A stretch of DNA of 64,000 nucleotides from Petaurus breviceps papuanus (taxonomy: Eukaryota > Chordata > Mammalia > Diprotodontia > Petauridae), in the NCBI GenBank assembly GCA_028583685.1, contig JAMXIF010001183.1, positions 11,340,021-11,404,020 of the forward strand, written 5' to 3'. This document shows positions 23,071 through 34,651 of the stretch, one piece after another. The first letter of the stretch is position 1. Every line of letters starts with the position of its first letter. The notes under the pieces are model-generated. The model was given only the letters and a program-made list of their open reading frames with translations, ran no database searches and was not told where the DNA came from. Position numbers and translations under genes: made by a program.

Positions 23071-24051
23071 CAATTATACACGTCTCATTTTATTTGTTTC
23101 ACAAATACTGCACTTTTTTAAAAAAACAAATTGAAGGTTTGTGGCAACCTGGCATTGAACAAGTCTATTGGTGCCATTTTTCCAATAGCATGTGCTCACA
23201 TCATGTCTCTCTGTCACATTTTTGGTAACTCTCACAATATCTTAAAGTTTTTCATTATTATTATATCTGTTATGGTGATCTGTGACCAGTCATCTTTAAT
23301 GTTACTATTGTAATTGTTTTGGGGCACCATGAACCACACCCATGTAAGGCAGTGAACTTAATCAATAAATATTGTATACATTTTGACTGCTTCACCAACT
23401 GGCCATTTCCCCATCTTTCTCCCTCTCCTTGGGCCCTCTATTCCCTGAGACACAACAATACTGAAGAATATTACATAAGCTTAGTCAATAAAGCAGTGGT
23501 GGGGTTTGAGAGGATTGATACTAATTTGAAAGAAGTTCTACTGTGGCTAAAATGTTATCAACACCTTCACTTGCTACAGAGAAATCTTTTGTGAAAAGAG
23601 GAGTTCAGTCTATGTGGCAAATTTCATTATTGTCTGATTTTAAGGAATGGCCATTAAATAATGTTTTTCTATGTAATTGGGGGGAAAAGAAAATATTTTA
23701 TATACATATGTGTGTGTATTTAAAAACTGCCAGTCATCCCAACCTTCAGCACCACCACCCTGATCAGCTGACAGTCATCAACATTAAGGCAACACCCTCT
23801 ACCAGCTTGCTGAAAGTTCAGATGATGGTCAGCATTTTTTTTTTAGCAACTAAGTGTTTTTTAATGAAGGTATGTATATTGCTTTTCTAGACATAATACT
23901 ATTGTACACTTAATAGAATATAGTATAGTGTAAACATAACTTTCATATTTACTGGTAAACCAAAAATATCATGTGACTTACCTTATCACAGTATTTGCTT
24001 TATATTGTGGCCATCTGGAACCAAATTCATAATATCTCCAAGGCATGTATC
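23071..24051 (+). mobile_element. Tigger1-like pogo transposon, internally deleted
   Basis: A Tc1/mariner-superfamily (pogo group) DNA transposon about 980 bases long. The start (tacacgtctcattttatttg, then ttgaaggtttgtggcaacct) and end (ggccatctggaacc, then aatatctccaaggcatgtat) correspond to the Tigger1 termini. The left part holds the untranslated leader (caccatgaaccacacccatg, then ctgagacacaacaatactga). At about 23460 it jumps to the transposase C-terminus, which reads ISLVNKAVVGFERIDTN. So the DDE catalytic core is missing and the copy could not transpose itself. Scattered changes also break the remaining frames. Confidence 0.85.
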
Positions 24052-24054
24052 CTC

Positions 24055-25655
24055 CTTTAAGTGAACTTCTTCCCATGGACACTTGGGTGGTTATTGTGCA
24101 CACTATTCTTTTGGTTCTGTTTATTCTGTACAGCATCTGTGCCCACCTTCCAGAGGGAAATATAGGGGCTCAAAGCCTCACCACCTCTCAAAGGCAGGAG
24201 GAAGAATTTGAAAATCATAAGCCTCTGGAAAGAACTGGGTGCTACTGAGGGTTGTGGTGAGGAAGAGGAAGGAAGGCACTCTCGGTCACTGCGACTCCAT
24301 TTGTATTGGGGAGATTGGTTGTGACAAGAATCCTGGTATAGGGACAAAAGACTACAGAAGAAAGATCCTACTTAGCAGAAAATGTATTGTAACCTTGGGT
24401 GCTGAGAAAAATTTTTTTTTTTTTTTGCCTTTTAGGAGGTTTCTATTAGAATTCAGCAAGAAATATGGTTTTCAAGAATAGAAATGGAAAGAGAAGTCAA
24501 GGAAAGCAGTCTCCCCATCTGCTCCTCCTCCATCTTCAGAGTAATGTCAGGAAACTTCAACAGGAGCAAATTATCATGTAACAATAGGTACACACCTAGG
24601 GTGGTTAAAAACACTGGCTCTTGCCTTGACTAATAACAAATCACAGGTATGTGGTTATGGCACATTTACCTCACACACCCTAGTGTGGGGGATTTTTTTT
24701 TTAATGTTTAATTATGGCACTGCCACAATTATATCTCCTTAGCTAGCTAGTCAGCATGAAAGGCTTCCCACACAGCTGCAAAGCAGATATGATTAACAGT
24801 ATTTTACATGAAATCCCCCCTATTTGCGCTGGACCCATTTGCTTGATTAAATCACACGAAGGCTTAACAGTCTGTTGGTATTTCCACCACTGGGTTATTT
24901 ACTGATCATTTTAGTTTCATTAAAAAAAAATACCTTTTCATGTTAAAATAAATAACAAGTTTAAATAAGCAGCAAATTGAGGGGGAGGGAAGTTGAGACC
25001 CAATATCAGGAATAAAATATATTGCTTTATGGAAATGTGTCATAAATAAGGAGAATCTTACTAGCTTATTTCCTTTGTGATCTATTATAAAACTTAGTAC
25101 GGTGGTGTATTGAATCAAGCAACGTAGAATGTTTCTAGCTATGCTACTTCCTGACTCCTTCAATTTGGACAAATTGCAGTCTCTGTGTCTGGCTTCCCCC
25201 ACCTAGAGAAAATGGAGGCAAACCCACTAGAAAATGGTCAAAATAGCAAAAGGCCAGTATTATATAGCTATTAGGACAATTACAAAATTGCATCATAAGA
25301 GTAAGGGTTGACAGGGGTGAGGGAAGAGATTTGAGGGGCTCTGCTGGTGGTCTACAAGTATGGGGAGGGCAATTATGTGAAAGAGGGATTTGACTTGTCA
25401 TGTGTAGTTCTGGAGGGCAAAAAAGATGGAAATTGTAGGAACAGAGATTTAGGTGCAATATAAAGAACTTTCTATCAATAAGAGCAAACCAGTGAGAAAA
25501 AGGGTTGCTTCAGGGTAATAGGTGAGAGATATGCTTATAAAAAGGGGAAAAACTATTTCCACCTTTTTTTTTTTACCACAAATCTTGTGTATATGTGACT
25601 GAGAATTATTATTTTAGAGTTTTTGACTGACTAAAGACAGGCTACAATATTAACA
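24055..25655. other. No recognised feature
   Basis: Mixed unique sequence with poly-T near 24412-24426 and purine-rich patches. The open frames of about 100 codons near 24057-25458 overlap each other and show no domain. Confidence 0.35.
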
Positions 25656-25659
25656 ATTA

Positions 25660-25850
25660 CCACCACCAAAATAATTCTAATTCTAATAATAACATTGTTA
25701 TTGTATAGTATATATTATATTATTGTATAGCGCTTTACAAATATTATCTAATTTTATCCTCATAAAAACCCTGGGAGGTATGTACTATCACTATCCTTAT
25801 TTTACAGATGAGGAAATTAAGGGCAACCCAACACTGTACTACCTAGCTGC
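25660..25850 (-). repeat. MIR fossil, internally deleted
   Basis: Antisense MIR with a TTATTGTA tail, tatagcgctttacaaatatt, accctgggaggtatgtact and tacagatgaggaaattaagg. It then jumps to the head (actacctagctgcctt), losing the B-box region. Confidence 0.75.
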
Positions 25851-25859
25851 CTTAAAAAT

Positions 25860-26280
25860 AAAATTTGGAGTCTTAAAAAAAATTAGAGAAACAAGAACAG
25901 TCTTAACATATAAGAGTATTGCCCCTAAGCCATGCCATACCTAAACAAAACAAAAAACAAAACCTGCACTTGTTGTTATGAATTATTTATTGCGGTTTTA
26001 TTTGACTCAATGTTGTCAGCTCAATAAAATGGGGATTATCCTGCTGGAATTTCTTTAGGTGATTTTATCAGCAGTACTTGAAAACCACTTTAATTAGAAA
26101 TGGTTTTCCTGGAAGCTGCCCAATATCTGGGAGAAGAACTTACCTATCAAGCAACGAGGATAAGCCTTATGTTTAACTTTCCAGGAAGCTTTTTTTTTTC
26201 CATTACTGAAGCCAAAATACCTCATGATATTTACTGAAAGTTCTTCATTGTTTGCTTTATTCGAACAGACCAATTTTCAC
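25860..26280. other. No recognised feature
   Basis: Unique-looking AT-rich sequence. Confidence 0.4.
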
Positions 26281-26283
26281 CTT

Positions 26284-26284
<1 letters not shown>

Positions 26285-26319
<35 letters not shown>
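26285..26319. repeat. (CA)n microsatellite
   Basis: About 17 uninterrupted CA units. Confidence 0.97.
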
Positions 26320-26322
<3 letters not shown>

Positions 26323-26629
26323 TGCATTTGCGTAAGCTGACAACTAACTCTTGATATCTATGATCACAGGTAAGAAGGGCAGATGGATAATTGAAATTCT
26401 CAAACAATGTAAAATAACATTTTTTTTTTTAGCTGTTTCAACTTCCTTTGCTCAACTTTCCTGAGCCAAAAACAAATAGCATTGTTGAGTTGTTTCCATT
26501 GTATCTTCCTTATATCATCTATTTTTTGGTGAAGAATGAGTGACATGGCCAAAGGGTAAAGTATTCTGGGAGAACTCTATGGCCTTGGGCATCCACCAAC
26601 TGGACAGTCATCCTTTAGTAAATAAGGTT

Positions 26630-26730
26630 TATGTTTAATTAATATAAATTATATTTATATTATATATTTATATAATTTATAAATATATTAAAAATAATTA
26701 ACATATTCATATTATATTATAATAGCAAAC
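26630..26730. repeat. AT-rich low-complexity tract
   Basis: About 100 bases almost entirely of A and T. Confidence 0.8.
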
Positions 26731-26949
26731 AGATACTGGACCATTTTCTGAGAACACCGTGGTCATAGTAAGTATTCTTATTTCCATCGAATAGTCTCTA
26801 TCTCCACTCCAGTGGCAAATGGATGAAACTACAAAGACAAAATTAGCTCGTAGATTTTTCTTTTACATAGTAATTAATAGTAAGATACATTCTATAGTAC
26901 AGCAATGAAGCAGAGGAAATTCATGCTCCTCGTCATGGCTGGATGTGGT

Positions 26950-27115
26950 GTCTGGAGAGGTTTAGCTCAGGCTCCAGCTCCACCATTTACTTTCTTCCTA
27001 TCTGACCTCACGTCCTCACTTTGTTTCTCTGTACCTCAATTTCCTCATCTGTAAAATGAGGAACTACAATGACCTCTAAGACCCCTTTTAGCTCTAAGCC
27101 TAGGATCCTATTCAC
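26950..27115 (+). repeat. MIR/CORE-SINE fossil
   Basis: Sense copy from caccatttactttcttcct through tttcctcatctgtaaaatga to a tail (tgacctctaagaccccttt) of the same type as the copy at 15225. First of three SINE fossils in a row. Confidence 0.75.
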
Positions 27116-27116
27116 A

Positions 27117-27310
27117 AAGTACTTCAGATACATCATCTTATTTGAGACTCGCAAAAACCCTGTGAATTGCTATCATCCCATTTTATAGATGGGAACCTGG
27201 GCCTCAGGGAAGTTAACTTGTCCACAGTAACACAGTCAGTACATGTTAGAGGCAGGATCAAATGTAGGTTTTCCTACTGCCAAGTCTAGCACTTTTTCCA
27301 CTAATCCCAC
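27117..27310 (-). repeat. MIR fossil
   Basis: Antisense copy: caaagtacttcagatacatc, catcccattttatagatggg, taacacagtcagtacatgtt and the head ctagcactttttccactaat. Confidence 0.8.
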
Positions 27311-27329
27311 CATATTTCTTTACTTTGTT

Positions 27330-27530
27330 TAGAGTGAAAAGGCTACTGAATTTCAAATCAGAGAGTCTGGGTTCAAGCTCTGTCTTTTACTAGTTGTGTG
27401 ACTGAACAGATCATTGAACCTTTCTGCACCTTAGTTCTTCACCTACAAAATGATGGGGATACTTACCCTAATCTGCTCTACAGGGTTTGGTGAGAAAAAG
27501 CACTTTATAAGCCTTAAAACTCTAATGTGA
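27330..27530 (+). repeat. MIR fossil
   Basis: Sense copy: aatcagagagtctgggttca, actagttgtgtgactgaaca and cctacaaaatgatggggata, ending at gcactttataagccttaaaa. Confidence 0.8.
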
Positions 27531-27884
27531 TAGATTATTCTAACTAATGATTAATATTAATAAGATACACATGTTAATTTATATGTGCATAAATTAGTAG
27601 AGCCAATTCTGAGTATTAATTAAGCTAAGTAATAGATAAAGAAAAAAACCAAGATAATCTATGATTTCTCTTCATTAGAGTGAGTTGGGATATGAATTTG
27701 GGCACTATGGAAGTGTGTAGCAGCTAACATTCCCTACACCTGCCTCAAACTAGGATTATAGAACTACCAAGCAAATCCCTGGGGTGTTAGGGTGAGAGAT
27801 TCATCTCCCTCTAACCTAGCAGTTCCTCAGTCTATGTGGATTGGAAATGTGGTTATGCAAAACCACAGTAGTAGTCAATCAATC

Positions 27885-28285
27885 AAAAACCATGTAAGTA
27901 CCCAATATGCACCATTCACACTGCCTTTGGTATTAAATGTACAAAGACGAAAGTGTCATCGAGGAAATTATAGTCTATTGATAGGATAAACAACACAAAA
28001 AATAAATACAAAATAATAAGGAGCATATGAAAACATCAAGAGGACCGAAAAAGGATTTGAGCTGAGCCTTGAAAGGTGTGAGTGAGTGCAGTACAGGCAT
28101 AAAGTACAGTCTATGCAAAGTCCAGGAAGAGAGAGATGGCAATGCCAGGTGCTGAGGAACAGCACCTAGGTGAGTTTGCCAGCAGTATAATGTGTGTGAG
28201 GGTTAGTGGTGTGTAATCAATCACGAAGGTCAGCTGGAGTCAGACTATGAAGAACATTAAATGCTATATAGAGGAATCATTTCTT
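27885..28285 (-). mobile_element. L2 LINE 3' fragment
   Basis: Antisense L2. It starts with acccaatatgcaccattcac (3' terminus side), then ttgagctgagccttgaaagg and gtcagactatgaagaacatt, which correspond to the conserved L2 3' UTR/ORF2 end order. Confidence 0.65.
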
Positions 28286-28299
28286 GAGAAAGGGAGGGA

Positions 28300-28440
28300 C
28301 ACAGCTTTTTTGTACATACTTGTTTTGCCCTTCGAGATCAGGGATTGTCTTTTGTTTTCCTTTCTATCTCCAGTCCTTAGCACGATGCCTGACTCATAAT
28401 AAGGCACTTCATAAATGCTTAGTGATTGATTGGAGAGGGG
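28300..28440 (+). mobile_element. L2 3' end fragment in opposite orientation
   Basis: The sense terminus (tctatctccagtccttagca, then ataaggcacttcataaatgc) lies between two antisense L2 pieces. This suggests a separate L2 insertion into the older copy. Confidence 0.65.
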
Positions 28441-28499
28441 CGAAAGGAGGCAAAGAGACTAGTTAGGATGTGATTTCTAGGTGGGAGGTGCCAAAGGCC

Positions 28500-29160
28500 C
28501 CAACTATGATATTAGCTATGTAGGTGGACAGAAGGGGAAAGACGTGGGAGATTCTGTGTAGATAAGTACTTGGCACTGATTGATATGGGAGGTAAAGGAA
28601 ACTGAAGCGTTGAGGATACCTCCCAAGTTGAGAGCCTGGTTGAAAATACCAGGAACATTCTTGACAGAAACAGGGAAGCTAGAAACAGTCGGTTTGGGGC
28701 AGGGAAAATAAAGGGCTCTATTTTAAGCATGTTATTATGAGCTGCCTAAGGGACATCATGTGGGAAATGTTCAATAGACAATGATATGGAAACTAAGGAG
28801 AGAGACTAGGACTAGAATCACAGTTTTAAGAGTTATCTTCAAAGGAAAGGCAAATGAATCCACAGGAGCTGATGAGGGTGAAAAGAGAAAGAAGGACCTT
28901 CATCTGAATCTTGGGGGGCAGGACATGATGATGATCCAACAGAGGAGCCTTTTAAATAGGAGTATAAGGGAAGAACCAAGAGACAACAATGGCACAAAAA
29001 CAGAGAAGAGAAAGTGTCCAGGAGAACAGAGTGGTCAACAAAAGTCAAATGCTATAGACTATTTTAGTAAAGGCAAGGCACAGAGAAGAGACTGTTGAGT
29101 TGGGCAATTTAGAGGCCATAAGTAACTTTGAAGAGAGAAGCTGAGGTTGAATTATGACAT
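28500..29160 (-). mobile_element. L2 LINE ORF2 fragment
   Basis: Continues the antisense L2 of 27885-28285 toward the RT domain. aagggctctattttaagcat is the complement of the NMSKTEL region. gagtggtcaacaaaagtcaa is the complement of the FDTVDH region. Strongly decayed. Confidence 0.65.
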
Positions 29161-29164
29161 GTGA

Positions 29165-29710
29165 TGCCAGGTTTTAAGGGGGGCATTTCCTTCATGATTT
29201 CAAGGCAGCAGTTCCTATTAGCCAACATCCCCTTCAGTTAAATGGATGAAAGCCACGAGAAGAAACTATTCAACGAATCATGGAGGGAAAACTGACAGAG
29301 CAGATAATACATATACGACAAGTCATTTTTCCTCATGGAACAATCATTGATGAAGAGAAACAGTGTTATTTAAGTTAGAACTATTAAAATTTCAAAATCT
29401 TTTAGTAGCAGTTAGTCTTGTCTGGAGCACATAAAGCAATGGGTGGTCACTGTCCTATTTGCCTCTGAACTTCAGGGTAAAATGGCTTTCTACAGATTGA
29501 TACCATACTCACAATTAACCATTTGACTATACAGATACATCCTCATGTCTCCAGACCACTCAGGAGATGTCAACATCAGAAGGTAATATCACAAGGTAAA
29601 ACATAATTTACTGCATACTTTCCAGAAATATATCTTGAGAAAAACAGTATAGTAAAAATAAGCAAAACACAAGCATAATGAAGGGATATAGTTCAGGGCA
29701 AGAACACAAA
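29165..29710. other. No recognised feature
   Basis: Unique-looking sequence. Confidence 0.4.
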
Positions 29711-29714
29711 ATGT

Positions 29715-29850
29715 GACATGATGAGATTTAGAAATGGAAGAGCCCTAAGTGATCTTTCTTCTAAGTCCAGAGAAGTTGCTTGCTCAAGGTCACATTGGGG
29801 GCAAGGAACAGGACTCAAACCTTAAGTCTACTGTTTTTTCCTCTACAAAA
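29715..29850 (-). repeat. MIR/Mar-like SINE fragment
   Basis: Antisense copy: agatttagaaatggaagagc, gcttgctcaaggtcacattg and ggaacaggactcaaacctta. Confidence 0.6.
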
Positions 29851-30394
29851 CAAACTCTAGCTTCCAGAGACTCTTACAAGCCCCTTTAAACTCTAACTTC
29901 CACAGGATTTTCCAGAATCCTATTGAGTTGGAAAGTTCATTTCATTATGTACTGTATAGAGGCCTGTCTACAGCTTAATTGATAAGCCCAATGGAGCCAC
30001 CTAAGGCACAAAGAGCTTAGGTGATTTGTTGGTAGTCTGGCAACAATAAATATCAGAAGATACTAAGTCATCCTGATTTTAAGCCCAATATGCTATCCAT
30101 GTCTCTACATGTACCATACATCATTTTTCAAAGGAAATAAAAAATCCTGTAAGTAACATAGCATAAGTGGTATAATTTGATATTATCATATGGAGCTTAA
30201 GTTTCCAGGTTGAGGTTATGTTAGAATTTTTTAGATTTGTAGAATTACCTTACTTTAAATGAATTGTGGTTTTCCCCCTAATATAATTTATAGACAGTTG
30301 GATAGTAGATGAAAAGTATTCTGTGACAGAAAAGCATGTTTACCATTTTGATGTCAAAACTTCTTAGAAGTTAGATTAAGGTGTGTACTTATAA

Positions 30395-30537
30395 GGAAAC
30401 GTGGTAAAGGGAAGAGTATCATACTTGGAAATTGAGTTGTGGGTTTAAATACAAGCTCTGACAGTCAGTAGCTATAAGACCATGAGAAAATAACTTAGAT
30501 TCTCTGAATTATAGTTTTCTCATTTATAAAACGGGTA
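30395..30537 (+). repeat. MIR fossil, left part
   Basis: Sense MIR from gaagagtatcatacttggaa to ttctcatttataaaacggg, interrupted by the next element and resumed at 30716. Confidence 0.75.
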
Positions 30538-30712
30538 TTGTGGTTTGTCCTTCATTCTCAAAGAGGACCATTACATCAGAACGATGATGCCATGACTTGT
30601 AAGTAAATTGGATTTAAGTGAGGGAGGACTGTGCAAAGTCACCAGCCTCACTCTCTCCTCCGGAGCCATCTGGCCAGATATAGATCAGTACAACTGGAGA
30701 TGGTCCAGCAAA
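30538..30712 (+). repeat. Unnamed marsupial interspersed repeat (SINE-like), inserted in MIR
   Basis: A block starting gtggtttgtccttcattctc and running through aagagga, gtaagtaaattggatttaag and cagcctcactctctcctcc to tggagatggtcc. I recognise it as a repeat that recurs in marsupial genomes but cannot give a firm family name. It splits the MIR cleanly, which sets its boundaries. Confidence 0.6.
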
Positions 30713-30715
30713 AGA

Positions 30716-30790
30716 GGGATTATAATATATATTCACCTACCTATTTCACCGTATTGTAGTGAGGAAATGCATCAATAATCTCTGTCTCAT
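30716..30790 (+). repeat. MIR fossil, right part
   Basis: Continues the MIR of 30395-30537: attataatatatattcacct, acctatttcaccgtattgta, gtgaggaaatgcat. Confidence 0.7.
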
Positions 30791-30799
30791 AGATATGAC

Positions 30800-31220
30800 T
30801 ACTGTCTTCAATAGTGTGAGTTGTAATCCATCTATAGAGTCTTGTCCTATGCAATGCTGATCTCTACCCTTCTATAAGTTCTCGACAGGGTGCCTGCCAT
30901 ACTCTTGATGGCGTTCCTCCAAATTTTTTATTGTCGCACAAGTAATATAGCATGTGAGTTGCCCAATGGTTATCTTTTCACCTTGCTACATGACCAGACT
31001 ACTTTATAAACACTGTATGGTCTAGGAAGAAGTTATTATTTTATTATTAAAGAATGGCAGCAAGTATAGAGAGGGTAGGAGCTGATGGGAATTATGAGAC
31101 TATTAGAAGATAATGTTCAAAAACTGTCACATATAGTGCTAGGAATTGGAGATTTTCCTTTGACTCTAGACTAGTTAACTTTTCTGATACATTGTAAGCC
31201 CTAATCAACATATGTAGCTA
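30800..31220. other. No recognised feature
   Basis: Unique-looking sequence with no supported element. Confidence 0.35.
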
Positions 31221-31224
31221 AGAA

Positions 31225-31545
31225 AGGCTTAAATCTAGAAGAGGGATTGGATTGGTTCTACTTGGTCCAAGAGGACAGAACTAATAGCAATGGCTCTAAA
31301 GTACAGAGGTATATTTAAGCTAGTTTAGCTTTGACATAAAGAAAAATTTCTTTAAAACTTGAGCTATCCACAGCTAGAATGGATGTCTTGACAAGTAACT
31401 GAACTCTCCTCAGTGACTGTCTTCAAACAAAGGCCTGATAACCACTAATTGAGTGGGCTGTGGAGGAGATTCTCAGACTAGACAGCCTGAATGGATCCAT
31501 CCATGCCTTACCTTCTGTGATTATAGAATCACATTAGTTAGGTGC
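31225..31545 (+). mobile_element. CR1/L3-type LINE 3' end
   Basis: Sense copy: tggttctacttggtccaaga, gaaaaatttctttaaaactt, gagctatccacagctagaat and cagtgactgtcttcaaacaa, finishing with ccttctgtgattataga. This is the opposite orientation to the copy at 40540. Confidence 0.7.
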
Positions 31546-32092
31546 CTTCTTGGGCTAAAAAGGGCCTAGAATTTTTTTTTTAATAGCATAGTAGGAAAAG
31601 TTGGTTCAAGGCACTTACATACCCTGCTCAGGCTTTGTACTACCATCCTTCAGAATGTTTCCCCATGTAGAAATCTGTCCTCCTGAGAACTGGGAGTCTT
31701 TATTGTAATACATAAGACATCATCTAACAAAATAAATATTGATGTGCCCTGAGGAGTAGAATTAAAAATGTGTTTTTATACTGTGGAAAGGTAATATGAA
31801 AATACCTCTCTCAGAATATATCTTTTTTGTGGTGTACTCAACTATCTTTCCCGGTTCCCACTGTTCAAGTAAAGGCAAAGGCTAGTTGCCAAACACTGCC
31901 ACCAGAGCTTCAGATGGAAAGGGGTCAAATAAGATCCAAACTCTTACTTTTAGAAAGAAGCAAGGATCCTAAGATCCCACAAGTTAGATATAAACCCATA
32001 AAATGAGAAGAAATCTTAAGTGGAAGACACCCATGGGAATCAAAGAAAGGAATTAATTTCCTCTTTTGTTTACCACCTACCCCCTCCTCCCT

Positions 32093-32109
32093 CCCCCCCC
32101 CCCCCCCCC
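32093..32109. repeat. Poly-C run
   Basis: Seventeen consecutive C after a CCCTCCTCC lead. Length may vary or be mis-assembled. Confidence 0.9.
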
Positions 32110-33635
32110 AAATTGTGACATGGAGAATCTGATAAAAGCAATCCAGATGTTACAGAGGTGTTTACGTGATTTTTTTTATAAGTTAAAATTTATAAACTCA
32201 CCTCTGCCCTCAAATCTGAGAGTTGAGGCACTAGAAAACAAAGGGAGGTACATTTAAAGTCATGGTATTGGGAAAACCAGGACAGGAAGTTAGAGGAATA
32301 GTTTGGGTTTTTTCTTCCTTTTTTTTTCTGCTACAAATGGTATTTCATCCTATTCTGTGGTACTCCAATATTATGAGACACCAGACTTTGGGGTCAATGC
32401 AAACTAGTATTTTTGGAAACACATTTTGCTATAACAACCAAAAATGTTTTATGTTTCTAAGTCAATTACCTTTGGTTTACTTCTTGGTCACTGGGGACTT
32501 TTTCTCAGTTGGTATACTAAACCAACCCAGGGCAAACACCCATCTGTTTGAGATAATTACTGGATGTTTCCACTTCTAAATTCCAAGCTACTGGCAGGGG
32601 GCTCCTGCCTTTTACATTTTGTTGATTAGCATTCCTTGGGCTGCAATCAGATGTGAATGTGCAGATGTAAAAATGGTGAGGCTTCTCTCAGGAAATACTG
32701 TGGTTTTCCCCAATCAGTTTGGACATTTATAGATACTAACACATTTTATGATTTTCACTTTTAATAATGGAACAGGTTTTTATTGGTCATGCTTTTTAAA
32801 AGAAAAAAATCTTTCTTATACATTATCTGAAAATACGTCAAAAGATAGTATTAGATATAATAAAGGTTGGGGTGGAGTAAGGATAGGGAATGCAAAGTTG
32901 TGATATGAGCCTTCTGCTCTGGCAAATTTCAAAAAAGGTTCCTGGCACAGTTTTTTTTTCGAACTAGGGCTGGTGCTTTGGGAGAGAAAAAATTACTAAC
33001 TTATATTCCTCCTCACCTTGAAAAAGACAAGGGATTAAAAAGAAGATGTAAATAACAAAGACATACTTGGCGAAAATATTGCTTTAGAATTCTATTACCC
33101 ACTCCATTTTTTTGAATCCTAAATCTTCAACTGCATTTTTAAATGTATATATATTTTTTCTGGTCATCAACATGCCACCCCAACTGATAGGGAGTCCTCC
33201 CAGCACCACTCAATCAATGGTTCTTGTAAATATATGCTTTTCTCTCCCAGAAAATAGGCACAGTAAGGTTCAGTCTAGCAATTTCAACTCTTGATTCATC
33301 AATAACACAAGATAAACTTTATAATTAAATAATTCCAAGCTCCCTTTAAATCCAAAGCTGATGATCAGATCATCAATTTCAGCAGTCCATAATAGGGTCC
33401 AATACAGAGCCATCAGTGACAAAGGAAACAAGAGGGGAAAAAAAGTAACTGATTCAAATGAGGTAACAGATAAAGAATAAACAACAAAATCCTACTGCAA
33501 TCATCCCGTGAGGGCCAAGGACAACACCAAAAGAAATCTGTCCTTATGTCTTTTTCTAGGAGGTCTCCACATTATTGAAAATAAGCCTTACCTTTCTATT
33601 ATGTTGGAAATGTAACTGATTTGGATTTTGGGGGG

Positions 33636-33646
33636 GGGGGGTCCAA
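33636..33646. repeat. Poly-G run
   Basis: About 11 consecutive G; a second run of similar size lies at 33735-33747. Confidence 0.85.
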
Positions 33647-33734
33647 AAGTTCTTGGCTACTACTATATAAGAGTACTTTAGAAATGTTTGGAAAACAACT
33701 TTGTAAACACTTTAAGTCAGAGAGTGAATGAAGG

Positions 33735-33747
33735 GGGGGGGGGGGAA
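33735..33747. repeat. Poly-G run
   Basis: About 13 consecutive G, 90 bases from the previous run. The pair could form G-rich structure or polymerase slippage sites. Confidence 0.85.
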
Positions 33748-34139
33748 GGCATTATTTCCAGGATCTTCCAGGTTTTCAGTTTATTCTAAATTGACCATGA
33801 AGCTGCAGGGGCCTAATGCATCACTGCTATATTAAAGGAAAGCTGCCTTTTTAGAATGCCCCAGCCAACTAAGTAGATGGTACTGTGGGTGTGGTGGGGT
33901 GGGCTAATTCTGCACCCATTTAAAATGCTCTAATCTTCTATCTAAGATAATAATGTTTATGGTCTTTTAAGTTAAATGCCTTAGTGCTCAACCTAAGAAT
34001 CAATTATCTACAAGAGTAGAATCACAGGAGATGACGGGAATTTGGATGAGACTACAGAAGGCACACCCTCTACGTCTCTACCACCTTTTGGGATGCCCCT
34101 AAATATCATGTGGTATTTCTGGATACAGTCCAGAACTGC

Positions 34140-34440
34140 ATTCAGAGACACATTAACACGGCGCACATCCAGTTAAGTAAATAAGGAAAATGTTTATTGT
34201 TCACAAATTCTTAGCAGCAGCTGCATTTTATTTTTAAATTAAGGAAACTTCAACAGGACAAAGCTGAGTGCTGACTGACAGCCACAGGGGCAGTCCAGCT
34301 CAATGAGTCACATCAATAATATTTTGAGCATTGCTGGTTTAGACTTAGGTGAATCGGCTATGGTCTAAAATAAGTTTCTCTAAGTCCCAAGCATGGGTCT
34401 TTATGCATCAGGGCTACACTAGTTAATTTCACTGGACAGG
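34140..34440. other. Repeat-free flank of the exon; possible regulatory sequence
   Basis: Lies just inside intron 1. It contains an AP-1-like tgagtca at about 34304 and no recognised repeat. Function is only a possibility. Confidence 0.25.
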
Positions 34441-34651
34441 TTAAAATGTGCCCGGCAATGGACAAACTGCTCTGCAATTGCCCAAAGAGAGAGAGGCGTC
34501 GGCAGCAGCAGCATCAGGGCACGAACGGACATCCCCAACCTCTAGAATACAGCCTTTCCCAACTCATCATTCATTCAGCGACTGCAGATGCTCCCCGACT
34601 CATACGTTTTCCCCTGGATGCCACCCCAATCATCTGGGCCATGCGATTTAC

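Larger units (their letters stand above)
31550..34135. other. Mostly unassigned intronic sequence
   Basis: No interspersed repeat recognised over about 2.6 kb, which is unusually long for this window. It holds homopolymer runs (listed separately) and otherwise unique-looking sequence. Confidence 0.4.
1..34651 (-). other. RPS6KA2: Probable intron 1 of RPS6KA2 (partial)
   Basis: Everything left of the splice donor at 34651/34650 should be transcribed as the first intron of the RSK3 gene, read leftward. I looked on the minus strand for the next RSK3 segment, which in human begins EEGVVKEIDISHH and runs into the kinase glycine loop, and did not recognise it. The intron therefore probably leaves the window on the left. 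Its content is otherwise interspersed repeats and unassigned AT-rich sequence. That it is intron is inferred from the exon, not seen directly. Confidence 0.7.

Noticed and set aside
1-34651. RPS6KA2 exon 2
   Set aside because: I looked on the minus strand for codons for EEGVVKEIDISHH and the kinase glycine loop and found no match. The reading was by eye, so a diverged or overlooked exon is not fully excluded.
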